Assembly: GCA_948567375.1 (NCBI GenBank)
Contig: OX419760.1
Span: forward strand, 15,810,001 to 15,874,000
Reading direction: 5' to 3'
Length of the DNA stretch: 64,000 nt
Origin: Lunularia cruciata
Lineage: Eukaryota; Streptophyta; Marchantiopsida; Lunulariales; Lunulariaceae
Below the pieces are notes generated by a model. The model worked only from the letters and a program-made list of their open reading frames with translations, made no database searches and had not been told where the DNA came from. Positions 47,901-61,079 of the stretch are shown here, piece by piece. The position numbers were made by a program, and so were the translations under genes. The stretch's first letter is position 1, and each line of letters opens with the position of its first letter.

Positions 47901-48647
47901 TGATCATTATAGGAGAGAGTTTGACGGAATCAAGGTGATGTCCGCATGGTACAGTTATTCTATTTACGAAGGCAGATCATTCCAACTACATCACACTGCA
48001 TTCATTAAAGTCGGCAAAACTGCAGCACGATTCATCTTGATTAAGGCTAATGTCGCTCAGTTTGACATCTTTCACAGAGAAAATGATACCTTTATTCAAG
48101 CATAATGTTCTGTTTACACCAAGATCAAGGAAGTGAAACCGTTATATAGTTTACTCCGCAGCAAAAAGAAAAAACACGAAACAAATCACCACGAAGTCCA
48201 ATGGGAAAAGCAAGCACAAGGCTGAAAGAAGAAGGGCAAAATGAGGAATTCAAAGAATACATCCGTATCGTTACATTTTGGCTTTGCCGCAATCCCAAAT
48301 GCTGACTACTTGCATCGAGTGAAAATTTAACTCAACTAGTAGGTTGCCGGTTACCACAAAACTTTAAGTGGAATTTTTAAAACGTGTGTGGAAAATATAT
48401 GTTATTATCTTATCTGACGGAGAGTACTAGCGTGGACAATTCATAGAAGAATAATCCCATTAGATTATTATTTTAATAATTTATAAATATGATAATTTAA
48501 ATTATTTTACATTTAATAAAAAAGTTATTTATTTATTTATTTATTTAGTTTTCATATAAATTATTTTCAAATTACAACAAAGAACATTTTTTATCTATTC
48601 TAATAATTTTAACTGAAATACCTTATATACAATAGGGCAAATACAAG

Positions 48648-48770
48648 TGGGGATTAACTCCATTTTACCTTTGTTGTTCTCATCCTTCATCCTTCTACCA
48701 CTTGATGGCGTCTTTCCATCCTTCCTGTTGTTCTATGCGGTCGCCTTCCTCCTCCATGTCGAAAACGTGT
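48648..48770 (+). repeat. LINE-like element, 3'-end fragment, sense orientation
   Basis: GGGGATTAACTCCATTTTACC, GATGGCGTCTTTCCATCC and CTATGCGGTCGCC appear in the order expected for the LINE 3' end, here on the plus strand. Confidence 0.68.
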
Positions 48771-49104
48771 CGGTACGATTAGATATTCTAGACGCAACCG
48801 GGAATTAATAGTGCAGTATTGATCCGGAGTTCCCCTTCCCAACCCGGTGTCCTCTTTGTCCCGATCCCCGGCCGTTTACAACTCTTTTCCCCCGTTGCTC
48901 CGAAGGTTGGCTTGCATCACTTACCGTCCATGGAGAACCGGTTACATTCCCGACGAATTACGGCTTCACGGAATCACAATGCACTCGGGCATAACGCTCA
49001 CATCACATTTGTGACACCTATAGGAAAATATAGTTAACGTCAGCTCTGCGCGTCCAGCGTGCCGGGACTTGCACTTGATTCATTATTTCGTCGTTAGTGC
49101 GCGG

Positions 49105-49340
49105 GACCGCGTGGAAAACACGATGGACGGGAAAATTCCATCAAACCGTACTTTGGGGGAGACCAAAAATAAAATGGAATTAAGTTTCAATAGTCGGTGG
49201 TGAGAACGCAAAGGAAAAATGGAGTCCGGGAAGACCCCCATCAAGCTGAACAAGAGAGAGAAAAATAAATAACATGAGGCTATTCACCAATAGAGTCTAT
49301 ATAAGAAATTTATCTCATCGCCCTAAGGTATCAAAGTTAA
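49105..49340 (-). repeat. Two adjoining LINE 3'-end fragments
   Basis: One fragment (about 49105-49195) has GGACCGCGTGGAAAACACGA. A second (about 49195-49340) has GAAGACCCCCATCAAGC and CAATAGAGTCTATATAAGAA. Both have the same orientation and neither has a reverse-transcriptase part. Confidence 0.62.
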
Positions 49341-49369
49341 GAAAGAAAATAATACACTGTGTGTAAACC

Positions 49370-50110
49370 ATATTACATAACATTATCTAATTTGATTGTT
49401 TTGTTCTAATCATATTAATTATAATATTAAAAAATAATGAATATATGTTATTTAAAATATATTATAAATTAAAAAATGATAACAATTTCTTGATACTTAA
49501 TATAATAAATTTTCGTATATATTTTGACAAATATATCAAATATCACGAAACAATAATAAATTTCAATAGTAATGATATGAGATAACTATTTATTGTATAT
49601 AAGATATTTGAATAATATAATTTATATATTATTATTATTTTAAAAATTATAATAATAAAGTATTTTTAATATTTTTATTTTTATTTTAAATTATTAATTA
49701 TGTATAATAAATATTATAATATATTTTGACATTATTATTAGTATTAAAAACTTTTAATCAAAATAATTAAATTTATTATATAATATTTTTGTATTATAAA
49801 ATCAAATTTAATAGATATAATATGTTATAATACATATAAATTTTATTAAAATAATTATTTTACTTAATTTAATTTTACCGAATTAAAATTAATAAATAAA
49901 ATTTTATTTTTTAACAAAAAAATTTATCATTAAACTAAAATTAAATAATATTTTCTGATTACACAAAAGAAAATTTATTATAATTATTTTGAAAAAAAAA
50001 TTTATTCTTTTCACAATAAAAATAATTATATTATTTTTATAATTTTATTATAATTTAAATAATTTCTACTCAATTAAATAAACCAAAAAATATATATTTA
50101 CGATACTCTC
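49370..50110. other. Extremely AT-rich block
   Basis: About 740 bp consist almost wholly of A and T, mixing ATTA, TAATA and TTTTA without a fixed period. No gene is possible. Candidates are a matrix-attachment-like region or decayed AT-rich repeat. Confidence 0.8.
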
Positions 50111-50218
50111 TTTACCCCTCGATGAATTATTGGACGTTTTTAATTCTATTGGTTGATATTATTTTAATTATGTTTATAATATTATTCGTACATAATTTTT
50201 AAGTGGTAAAGACTACGA

Positions 50219-50282
50219 GATAATACCATTAAAAATGGGAAAAAGGAGACCGCGTAGGAAAAAAAGATAATACCATTAAAAA
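50219..50282 (-). repeat. 30-bp LINE 3'-end fragment flanked by 17-bp direct repeats
   Basis: GATAATACCATTAAAAA occurs at 50219-50235 and 50266-50282. Between them 30 bases include GGAGACCGCGTAGGAAAA, the LINE 3' terminus. This is what a severely 5'-truncated retrotransposition event leaves. Confidence 0.75.
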
Positions 50283-50710
50283 AGGTATGAGAGAAATACT
50301 CTAGTGTTTATCGATAGTTAATTTGGAAATTTATATTTCCAAAATTTTATGTGTAAATTTTAGATGGAAAATTGAACTGTGGTAAACCATTTCAGTAAAG
50401 TTATTGTTTCCTAATGGTTTCACTTTCTCCTCCGACACACGAGAGTACCCCAGTTTGCAAGATCAGTATAAGAAATAACGATTAGAAAACCAACTTTTAG
50501 AGAGAGTCAGTTGTACTGCATACTGTAGAGCCTAAGCAGGCACCCTCCCCAGGAGATATTGGTCGCGCTTCACATTCCTGCGCCGCACATCATTCACATC
50601 CTTCAGGGGAGCTCGCACTCCGATGCGGGAGGAAAGACCTATGAAAGTCAAGGAGGACAAGTGTGGACGACGTCAGTTCATCGCCATTCCATATTCGTTC
50701 TCTCGGCGTG

Positions 50711-50775
50711 CAGAAGACCACCGCGTTTGATAACAAGAAGGATGGGAAGGGGGTCTTCTTCCCACCATGTGAAGA
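50711..50775 (-). repeat. LINE-like element, 3'-end fragment
   Basis: ACCGCGTTTGATAACAAGAAGGATGGGAAG resembles the 4.26 kb fragment in both content and order, cited here as blocks ACCGCGT, ATAACAAGAAGGAT and GGGAAG. Confidence 0.6.
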
Positions 50776-53200
50776 AAGAGAGAATATGGATATTTAATTC
50801 CCTGATATTGCTATAGCCGTTTACCAAGAAACGAGAAAAGGAAATTACAAAGCTATACAACCTCTGGAAAGGGAAGGGCTAAAGGGCCTATGAAAAAGGC
50901 CAAACTCCATAACCTTAGTAAAATGGCAAGTGTTGAACTGCGTTCAAGGTGTGAGGAGTGATATCGCTGCTGCTGCGGTGAGTCTCTAAAACTCTCTATC
51001 ACTAGAGGTATAGTAAAGTGACACGGCTCTATCTGCTACAAATATAAAGCAAAAGTGGTTACCGTGCCTATGTTCATTGGAGTGAATTTTGAGTTTCCAC
51101 TTAGAGAAAAGTATTCAAATGATTGTGAATATGTTCAAAAATCTCCAAGGATACAAGGACATTTAAAGTTTATCATAGTGAGCAGTGGTCTACCTTGTCC
51201 CTAGGAGCAATGGTCATCATTATCAATGTAATCCCAAGTATTAAGGACTCCACTCATAAAATGTTAGCAATCACAACATCAAATAATATGCACCGTTGAT
51301 AAAATTTTGATAAAATTTGTAATGTTAACTTTCCCCTTTAAGGTGAACCTAGTAGATCTAACCAACATTTAACTTGTATTTGACAACTTATATATTGTAA
51401 CATTTTATCTCTGATTGGACTGTGCATTCTAAAGTACTCTCCGGCCAAAGCACAACACAAAATATTATACTATGATTGTCTATGAAGAGAAATGGTCTAG
51501 GAGATCAAGAAGCAACGCATATGGTAGTCTTGGCGGTGTAAATGTTTTTCATGTAATGAATTCTTTGTATAAGAGAAAAAAATCCTTGATCAAATAAAAT
51601 ATCAATTCTTTGAGTATAGTGGAAAATTTGCATTCATTTTCCAAGCCACTTCATTGCAAGTTTCACCCCATTAACAATCGCTCTTTATTTGAATTCAACA
51701 GTTTCTTGATTTATAGCTTGATTCTTGAATCAATTTACTCTTTAGAACTTTTCATGGTCTTGTCTTTTCTTCTAAATATAGCCTATCAATTGTTGATACG
51801 ATGGTATACGATTAGACATGATACCAAGTCAATGCTTATAGACACTACTTCCGGTCTTATAGGTATCTTATGGATACCTCATTATAGAGGACATACTCAC
51901 TTCTCAGTCTATACAAGACATTGAGTCCATAAATATTTCATCACCTACCATAATAAAGTCAAAGTTTGATTTTTTATTCCATCCTTGAATATGTGAGTGA
52001 AGATAATATTTGGTCTATTAGAAGCTTCTAATTTTCAATAACTGTTTTGATTCAAAATTATATTGTTCTTTATAAAGACCAAGTAAATTCTACACTTCTT
52101 GTGGCCTTGGCCCTGCCATCATATAGCTATCGGGAAAATAAAACTAACCCACTAATCAATATCAACAGATACATGTGATAATTAAGAGAGTTTTTTTTAA
52201 TATTCTAGCAAAATCAAAATCCTGTATACAACTTCTTTCTATTATTTTCTACATACAAATCTACGAATTGAACCTCCTTTTGTGTAACGCTTGTTCAAAT
52301 ATATTCTCTTTTCCAATCAATAAGGTTTATCTTTACAAAGATTTAGTTTCAACTTATAGCCTTGTCATAATTCATATACAAACTTCATGTATTCTTAATA
52401 GTTTAGTATCTCTGCAATTTAAAATTGGTTATATTAAATCTTTTACTAATCAAATTATTTTATTGGATGCTATGACAACAAAATTATCAAGTTTCATTTG
52501 TATTTTATCTCTAGAAACTTCTACCCATTAGGTACTTCTAGTAGTTTATTACTTATCGAATCTTATAAGTATTCAATGGCCACATCAAGATACACTCAAG
52601 GAATGCTACAGATTTCTATTTTTTCTAACATGTTATTATTTAATAATTCTAAAGATTTTTGTGTAGCTGATATCAACAAACAAAAAACCTTTGTAATTTC
52701 TAATCTAGTTTTTGCAAATTGACATAAAAATAAGAGAACCAGCAATCAGATTAGTAACAAGTTCAACTTGAGCTAGGATAGGGAGAAATGAGAAGAGTTC
52801 AAAAGTACAGTTAACTCAAGTTAGTAGCATGGGAAATGTGAAAAAATTTAGGGAGGTCCATCTCACATAATAGAAATCTGGATTAAACTATTAATTTGGA
52901 GAAAATTTCAATAGTTTCAAGAAGATGATACTCCCTTAAAATTTTATTTCTCCATCCTTTAGGTATTGCAGTTGTTGGAGGCAATAGGTCTCCTCAAAGA
53001 GAGGACATAGTTAACAACAATAAAAAATAATTATAGCTAGAAATAGTCAAATTCCATGAAGAACTTTTCATGATGAAAATAACTTTTAACAATAATAGAA
53101 AAGATTTTTTTGAGTTGCAAATTAGGTTGGTCAAGAAATAACTTAACATAAATAAATTATGAATACCTCGCAGACCACCTTTGTGGACTTAATAATTTTC
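50776..53200. other. Intergenic DNA; no gene seen
   Basis: The open frames at 51610-51924, 52175-52531 and 52498-52722 are rich in Ile, Leu and Ser, as expected from AT-rich DNA, and show no motif. Old retroelement sequence is possible but not demonstrable by eye. Confidence 0.4.
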
Positions 53201-56200
53201 GAGAAGTGGGATGGCAATGTGCCCCATTGTCAAAAGTAAATCTGCTCATTCCTTTGCTAGGCTGTATGCTCTTCATGGAGTTCCTCCTTCACCTGGTCAC
53301 AAATCTTGGTTGTCAACTAATCTTCTTTCTCTCTTTGGAGCTTAAGGCTTGCAGTAAGTTCCTATACACAAAGATTAGTTAGCCCCTTGTAATTTTTGTG
53401 GAATACTTCAGATGTAGTAGTGTTGGTTCTGGCCTCCTCATATTGTGCTTGTAGAGCTATCACTTCTTTGTCATGTACTTGTATTTGGTCTTCAGGTTGG
53501 GCTTGTTGTTCATAGACCTTGTCATCAAGGGCATTGAAATTTGCTTGCATGTGTTGTAGGACCACTTTGTGTTGCTTCCATTGTGAAAATTCTAAAATTT
53601 CTCTACCATATGATCCTTCTCTTTGCAATGCTTTTCTTTTGTTGCAAGCTCTTGTTTGACTCGTTGACCTTACGACAAAGCATAGCCTTATCTTTTTCCA
53701 TTGTTTGAGCAAGCTTATGCATGTGTCATATGAGTGTTGTCGGGTTGTCAATAGTAGGATTGAGTTCCTAATAGAATGCCAAGAATTTCTCCAAGGCCTC
53801 CTTTGTGGACATAATAATAATATTGATAGTGTATATTGCTATCAACCATGAGAGCAAGTTGCTTTTTCATTTCATACCGCATAAGATGTCCTCAATCATA
53901 TTTGTTCCTTCATATGTTCTTTGCTATCCAGCCGTGCAACCATATACTGATCTCTATTGCCTACACTTCTTTCTTCATGTGCTGTGGCTATATCATATGC
54001 TTCCTATATAGTTTGTTCATTGTACTATCATCCTTCCATTGACTCTCACTCTTCCATTTTGAGGATATTTTCCTTGGTGAGTGGCTCAATACTTGGATGA
54101 CTTCCTATTCCAACCAGTTCTTGATTCTTATGCAAAGTTTTGTTGTCTTGCTTTGTTATCAATGACCCAACTTCATTGTTGGGAGTTCTTAAGATGAGGT
54201 TGATGAAGGTTAATACCTCCATTGATGTCTTCTTTAGCTTAGAGATATGGATTTCCTTGTCTTCTTCCTCAACCTCCTTTCTTTTTGCCAAATATATCTC
54301 CCTGTCTACATCCTTGTTTACATCCTTGTTTGGTGTTGGGAACAATTGGACTTTGTTGTTATGATCTCTAATATCCATGTTATCATTTTTTTTGGGTGAA
54401 GGAATCATCACTTCCTAGTCTTACATTATCTAAAAAATTTGCCTTCCATTGGTCATTGCATACTCATGAGGAAAATTGACCAAATTTTCCCATCATGTGT
54501 TTCCCTTTTTTTCTAAGAGCTTCTTTGCTTCCACTCTTGCTAGAAAACTCATCAATTGTTTGGAAATTTTGTTTTAGTTTCTTGGAGGCCTGAATTTTGT
54601 GTCTTGTTGTGAGCACCTTCTTGCAAGATTCATTGTATTGTAGGTCTCCTTGACATGTTCATTGTTCTAGCATATTCTTAAATTGCTAAGTGGTATTTTG
54701 TTATTTCCTTGGGTAGGTCTAGCTGCACATTGAAATATGGTGGATGGTGGAAGTGGCCAGCGTATTAGGCCTTCTTTTTGTCTATGAGAATGCCTATTTC
54801 TTATGTTAAAATGAAACATGAAGAACACTTTGATTATAGCTCCTCCTTCTACAATATCTTCCAAAAGCTCATTCATGTGTCCTTGAAACATTTGTGTACA
54901 ACTTACAAGTATTCCTTTATGTAGAAGCTAGAAGAAGCTTGCTTGGTTCAAGTTTATGAAGGTTTTTTGTTTTGACATGAAGATTTTCATGATGGATTTG
55001 GTGAGGAATTGTTTGGTAGTATCTTTTAAGTCATCTATTTGGTATCTATTTGTTGATTTCCCATCAACAAATCAGTCTTCTATTTATGAACAATTTAAGG
55101 ATATTCTGAAGTGCTTTTGCATGAGATTGCTGCAACACTTGATGTCCTTCAGGAGTTCTTTCATTGGCTTTGAGACTCTTACTCGGATAACCATGCAGAG
55201 TGTTTATGTACATTTGGCTAAAGTGCAAGCACTCCTATCACAACACTTGTTGCCAATGGTCTTTGGTCCACAACACAAGGTTTCCTCTCAAAGTTGTCAC
55301 TCATGTGAGTATTTTACAAATCTCCTCTAGAGATATGTTTGATAGACTTCAAGCCCATAGCAAGAAATCTAGATTCTTATTTTTTATGTAATCAAATCTG
55401 CCATATGAGCCCCACTTGGAATTTTTGGGACGTTTGCTAACAATCTTTACAAGTCTTCCTTATCTTGCCTTGTCTCTCACCTCCAAGGTCCATTCTACCA
55501 TTTTTGAATATTCTGAATCAAGAATCTATCCTGCCACCAACACCCTCTTGCACAAACTCTCAAGTCTTGGTTTTCTACCAACAAAAGTGAATCCCATCAA
55601 GAGCAGGGACAAATTCCTACATGAAAAAACTTTGAGACTATGAATGGAAAAAAGTAGAAAGTTCTTCCTCAAGGAGTGTGGACATCATCTTATCATTCTG
55701 TCAAAACCAGTCTGTCCTTTAGCCACCACCATGATTTATGAAGTGTTAGTTGCAGTCACATCCAAATGCATGTCACTTGGCACTAAAGAATCAGAAGTTT
55801 GTTCTTTGGCAGCACTTTCATGAAAAGTGCTTGAGTTTTGGTGGAACGTTGTTTGATGATGGAACTTTGTAATAGAACAAATTTTGTTGTATCATATTTG
55901 ACATCTTTGTATTCCCAAACCTCATTTGCATTTCTGCTGTTTGCAAGGGCTGCCTGGTAATCTACGTCACAATACAAACTCTTGATCTTGGTAATAGTTG
56001 AACTAGGTCATAGTCATTGGATGAGGATTTTATGGCTCCATTGCAAGAGCTTATTTTGACTTTGTCTTCTCTTCCTTACTTCATGAGGAACTTGTTTAAT
56101 GACTAATGACATTTTTTTTGTCTTGGTCCCAAACCTTTTGCATTACTTGATATTGAAACTACTAACCTAAAGAAACAAAATTTTGCTCAAGTGAAGCAAA

Positions 56201-56890
56201 CATGTGTCATCACAACTATAAAAATCATTTATACTAGAAATACAATGATTGCATCATGTGTTTATTTTGTAGGTAGAGAGTGGTATGCACGTCTTAGCCA
56301 CCTAAGATAGAGAATGGCTACATGGAGGAAAATTGATTTTTGTTGCTAAAACTTGCATGCATCAAAATAATTGTGTGCTATATATTCTTCTCTTCCTCTT
56401 GGTAACTTATAAATTTCTAACATATAATCATAAGTTATAAGATACAAACATTATAAGTTATCAAATAGGAATGGCATTGGTAGATTTAAAAGCCATAATT
56501 TAGTAGAGGTTTAGGGTACAAGTTAACAAGGGGAAGATTTCATCCAAAGGGAGATTTAAGATTACATAATACTAGAAAGGAACCTCTTTAATGCAATTTA
56601 TATTACATTTATTGGAGGAGACTTTTGTATTAGACTTTGAATGTTCAAGATGACTTGGTTTTAAAGGAAATAAGAAAGTCCTATTGGCTTGACCAAGTTA
56701 GGTAAATTACAATCAAAGAAGTTCAAGTTAAATAAATTTGACTTGACTTTAAAAGATTTTAGTATATTTTTTAATTCTTTATTGATAGATGTTAGAACTA
56801 GATTGATCAACAAAAATTAAAATATGTGCAAGAGAGATGATCAAATCTATCAAAAGGATGCTATGTAATCACAATAGCAAATCCTTGGTA
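53200..56890 (-). other. Decayed ORF remnants, unassigned
   Basis: Minus-strand frames at 53362-53751 (Gln/Glu-rich, coiled-coil-like) and 54046-54411 (Lys/Glu-rich) have a composition like retroelement gag regions, but no diagnostic motif such as a zinc knuckle was seen. The rest (54.4-56.9 kb) holds no supported gene. Confidence 0.3.
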
Positions 56891-58400
56891 TATGATATAT
56901 AATATACCTGTTTGTTATTATCTGATTGTTTCTATGAAACATTAGTTGAGAGAACCCTTTGTTGCAAAATAAACATACATATTGAATAAAATAGCTAAAA
57001 AGGTCCAATATGCATTCATGTTCTAATGCTCCCCACTTATTTTCTATTATCTTATGTTGGAATATTATACCTTATTGTTAAATTATGATATATTTCTCCT
57101 AAAGATTTAAATTATATCTATCCATCACAATATCATTTGATTGTATCTGAAATAAATATGCTCTTGATCTCTCATGAGTTCTTTGATTCTCAACATATAC
57201 GCTTGTGCTTTATTGCAATAAAGCTTAGTGATTTCTAGTATAAAATCAAGATCAAGAATTAAATTTATTATCCAAATAGCTTCATTTGAAGCTTTAGATA
57301 AAGCCATGAACCATAAAGCAACTAATTTTGCTTCTTAGATATCCAATGGATGAGTCCACTGAATAGTTAAAATGTCTACTTGAAGTAGATCTTTGCAATA
57401 AAGCTTAGTGATTTCTAGTATAAAATCAAGATCAAGAATTAAATTTATTATCCAAATAGCTTCATTTGAAGCTTTTGATAAAGCCATGAACCATAAAGCA
57501 ACTAATTTTGCTTCTTAGATATCCAATGGATGAGTCCATTGAATAGTTAAAATATCTACTTGAAGTAGATCTTTGTGTATCTAGATCTCTAGCTCAATCA
57601 AAATTAACACTTGGCTTGGTAACAAGTCATGTGTTTAGGAATATCCTTCAAGTATCAAAAGATTGCTTCACAATTGCCTAGTGAACTTGTCTTGGATAGG
57701 AGTTATGTAGTCTATGCCCAATTCAACTATGCAGGGATCCTTATAACATAACATATGTTGGGTCTTGAATATAATAATGCATGCATTAGGCTTCTTGGTA
57801 ATAAGATTGATAACTTATGTTTCATAGATTGATCTTTTTTTCTTCAGTTTGAAGAGAATAATTTTTTAGTAGTTTCAAACATGTTTTGATTGGCATATTT
57901 TTTGGCTTACAATCTGAGATTTTGAAAATCATAAGCTCTATTCTGAATGTATCTAGCTTGATTCAACTTTATTTACCTCATTTTACAAACTTTGTAGACT
58001 TGTAATCTTGTGCATTGGTGAATTTTTTTTAAGATACCGTTGCATGTAGTATAAATATAAATATAAATATAAATATATAATAAATACACTTAACTCATGG
58101 ATGTACTAAAAAATATGTAATCATCAACATAAAGCCCCTATAACATGCTTGTTGGTTCCATGAAAGATGCAAGCATTTTGATTTGTTGAAGTTAAAATCA
58201 ACAAATCAAGTATTTAAATGTATATAAAGTACATATCAAACCGCTCCTACCATTCTCAAGAGGAATTTTTTTACACCATACACTTTATTCCACTTATATA
58301 CTAATATATTGTTGATAAATGTACTTAACCTCTGAGTGGTTTCATATATACCTCTTCATCAAGATACTTTCTTGGAATGCAATTTTCACTTCTACTAGTT
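56890..58400 (-). mobile_element. Copia-type retroelement, pol remnant, fossil
   Basis: Minus-strand sequence near 58.4-58.3 kb resembles the Copia reverse-transcriptase block ending EEVYMKPL. The RNase H end at 57.3-57.1 kb reads ALSKASNEAIWI, then TKLYCNKAQAYML and an HIYFRY-like end. Both are in the order expected for Copia. The LTRs were not found. Broken, with many breaks. Confidence 0.6.
57213..57572. repeat. 180-bp tandem duplication
   Basis: 57213-57392 and 57393-57572 are head-to-tail copies differing at about three positions, so the duplication is much younger than the Copia remnant that carries it. Confidence 0.92.
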
Positions 58401-58499
58401 TCAATTCCAAGTTGTATTGACTGCAAATGCTAACTAAACAAGATAAGTGGAATTTTTACAACAAGAGAACATGTATGTGATCAACTCCATATTTTTGAG

Positions 58500-61079
58500 A
58501 ATGTGAGTTGATTTCAATTGGTAGGTTTCTGCTACAAATTGAGACTTATACAAGTTGATATTGGTAATGAGAGCCATAATTTTGGAGATGGTTATAATGG
58601 GTATAACCAAATCAAGATTGCACCAAAGCATCAACAACTCATCACATTCATCACACCTTGGGGAACTTATGCTTTCAAGGTCATGCCTTTTGGGCTTTGC
58701 AATGCTCCAACTACATTTCAATGGTTCATGAAATAAGTGTTTGAACCTTTCATTGGTAATAGGTGAGAGACTTCATTGATGACTTTTGTGTCTATGGGAG
58801 CAAAGAGGAGCACTTTGAGCATCTGATCAAGCTCTTGCAATGCTTGGATGAAACAAATGCATCACTCAACCCAAAGAAATGCATTTTTGGTTGTGAAGAA
58901 GGTCTACTTTTGGGGCACATCATTCCCAAGTATAGAATAGCAATTGATTTTGAGAAGGTGAGGAAAATCTCAGACGTTCCATTTCCTTCAAGCTTGACAA
59001 ATTTACACTAATTCTTGGGGATGGTTAGGTACTATAGGAGGTTCACCTTCTCATTTTCCAACAAGACTTATGCATTGAACATCTACATAAAGAAGAGTGC
59101 AGAATACATGGAGATTTGGAGGACAAGGAGCTCTCAAAGCTTTTGAGGAGCTCAAGCAATCCCTTGTTGTGGCTCTAATTCTTGCTAAACTTGATTGGAG
59201 TAAACCTTGCATCCTCTACACTGATGCTTCCAATGTAGCTATAGGATACACTCTTAGTCAATTAGACCAAGATAAGTATGATCATCCAATAGCTTACGCT
59301 AGTAGGCAGATGGTTTCAGCAAAAAAAACTACTCAATCATAGAGAGAGAAGGGTTGGCAATGATCTTTGGTCTCAAGAAGTTTAGACACTATTTGATTGG
59401 AGGGAAAGCCACCACTATCTTGGATCACAAGGCTTTGAAGTACATCTTCAACAAGCCTAATGTGGAAGGGAGACAAGCAAGGTGGATGACACTTTTGTCT
59501 GAGTATGACTAAACCATTGAGGATAGGCCAAGAAAGAAACATGCAAATGGTGATTTGTTATCTATGGCCTATGATCATGATGGAGTTAAACCAATGGATG
59601 ATTCCTTCCCTAATGAGGAGCTCATGACAATCTCAAGCACTCAAGAGGTTCCAATGGAGTACAAGGAGATTTTGGACTTTATTACAAGAGGTAACTATCC
59701 AAAAAGGATGCATGATAGGGAGAGGAAGGCCCTTGCCGCAAGATCTAGACCTTACACAATGGTGGAGGATATTCTTTTTCACCAAGGAGCAAATGGTCTA
59801 CTTTGAAGAGTAGTGGGTAAGGGGAAGTCTATCCTACTCATAAAAGGAGTTTCATGAAGGTTTAGTGTGTGGGGGATATTTTGTAAGAAAGGTGACTACT
59901 TTCAAGATTCTAGATGCAAGTTACCATTAGAGAGGATTTTCTAGGATTGTCTTGTCATGTTTGTCAAGCTTTTGCTAGAAAGTCTACTTGCACTCCCCCT
60001 CTTATATCAATTCCATTGCTAGGACCTTTCGAAGTGGAGAATTGACTTTGTAGATCCTCTCAATAGAACCCCAAGGAACAATCTATACATTGTGGTAGTT
60101 ACTGATTACCTTACCAAGTGGGAGGCTAGACCATTGAGTGACAAGAATGAAGATGAAATTGGTATATTTCTTTATGAATGCATTATCACTAGGTTTGGAT
60201 GCCCTTTGGAGTTGGTTGCTAATAGAGGAAGAGAGTTTACAAAGGAACATCACTACAACCATGCTAAAACATTTCTCTATCACACATAGAGTAACTACAT
60301 CATATAAGCCAAATTCCAATGGCTTGGTAGAGAACCAATCAGACCTTGTCAATGATGTTGGCCAAAGATGCAAAAATGGAAGGGTCTAAACATCATTGAG
60401 ACAAGAGGATTCATGCAGTTTTGTGGGAATATAAGATAACCACAAAGACTTCCATCGGATATTCTCCATTTAATTTGGTATATGGTATTAAGTCTACCTT
60501 ACCTGTTCACTTTGATCTTCCTACCTTCCAAAGTATTCATAATAGATTGAAGAAAGCACAAGGAGGTGATGGAGAGAAGTCAAGGAAGGATTAACTCATG
60601 GAATTGAAAGAAGCAAGATCAATTGTTATGGTTTGAGTGGAGCAAGCCCAAAGGAAACAAAAGGAGAGCTAAAAAAAGAGGCAAGGCAAGAAGAAGGTGA
60701 TTGGGTAATATTGTTTGATTCCATTTGATTCAAGAGAATGCAAAAGAAGTTTTTGACTAAGTACTTTGGACCTTTCATAGTGGAGAAGGTGTGGGGAAAT
60801 TACACCTATGATCTCAAGGAGTTTGGAGGAAGACTCTTTGATAGGATTAACCATGATAAGTTGAAGATGTATCATAGAAGGTAGAGAGACCTTCACACCT
60901 AGAAATCTTAGTCCAGGGGTAATTGTAGCATCCATATGTGCATGTATGTGCTATTGAGTCTTACAGTGTTAGCCTTGGAGGAGTATGATGGATTTGGGGT
61001 TCCTTGCCTTCTTAGTCTATGGTGTGCTACCATAAAAGCCATCAAAGGTTCATCCCAAGTGAGAGACAGACCGGCTTAC
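58500..61079 (+). mobile_element. Gypsy-type retroelement E (Athila/Tat-like), pol and 3' LTR remnant, fossil
   Basis: Plus-strand parts in order are reverse transcriptase (TPWGTYAFKVMPFGLCNAP; FIDDFCVYGS) at 58.5-59.0 kb, RNase H (LYTDASNVAIG) at about 59.2 kb, integrase (VVTDYLTKWEARPL; FGCPLELVANRGREF) at 60.1-60.3 kb, a purine tract GTCCAGGGGTAAT, and a short LTR remnant starting TGTAGCATCC at 60924. No chromodomain is seen. The integrase style suggests Athila/Tat. The 5' part is absent. Broken, with many breaks. Confidence 0.75.

Noticed and set aside
47896-48105. 69-residue plus-strand frame (MHDHYRREFDGIK...)
   Set aside because: Protein-like but short and next to a LINE fragment and MITE; no motif, splice context or homologue recognised.
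51610-52722. Hydrophobic frames suggesting membrane proteins
   Set aside because: Ile/Leu/Ser/Phe richness is expected from AT-rich DNA. There are no conserved motifs and the frames do not join.
57213-57572. Possible CRISPR-like or satellite array
   Set aside because: Only two 180-bp copies without spacers. It is a simple tandem duplication.
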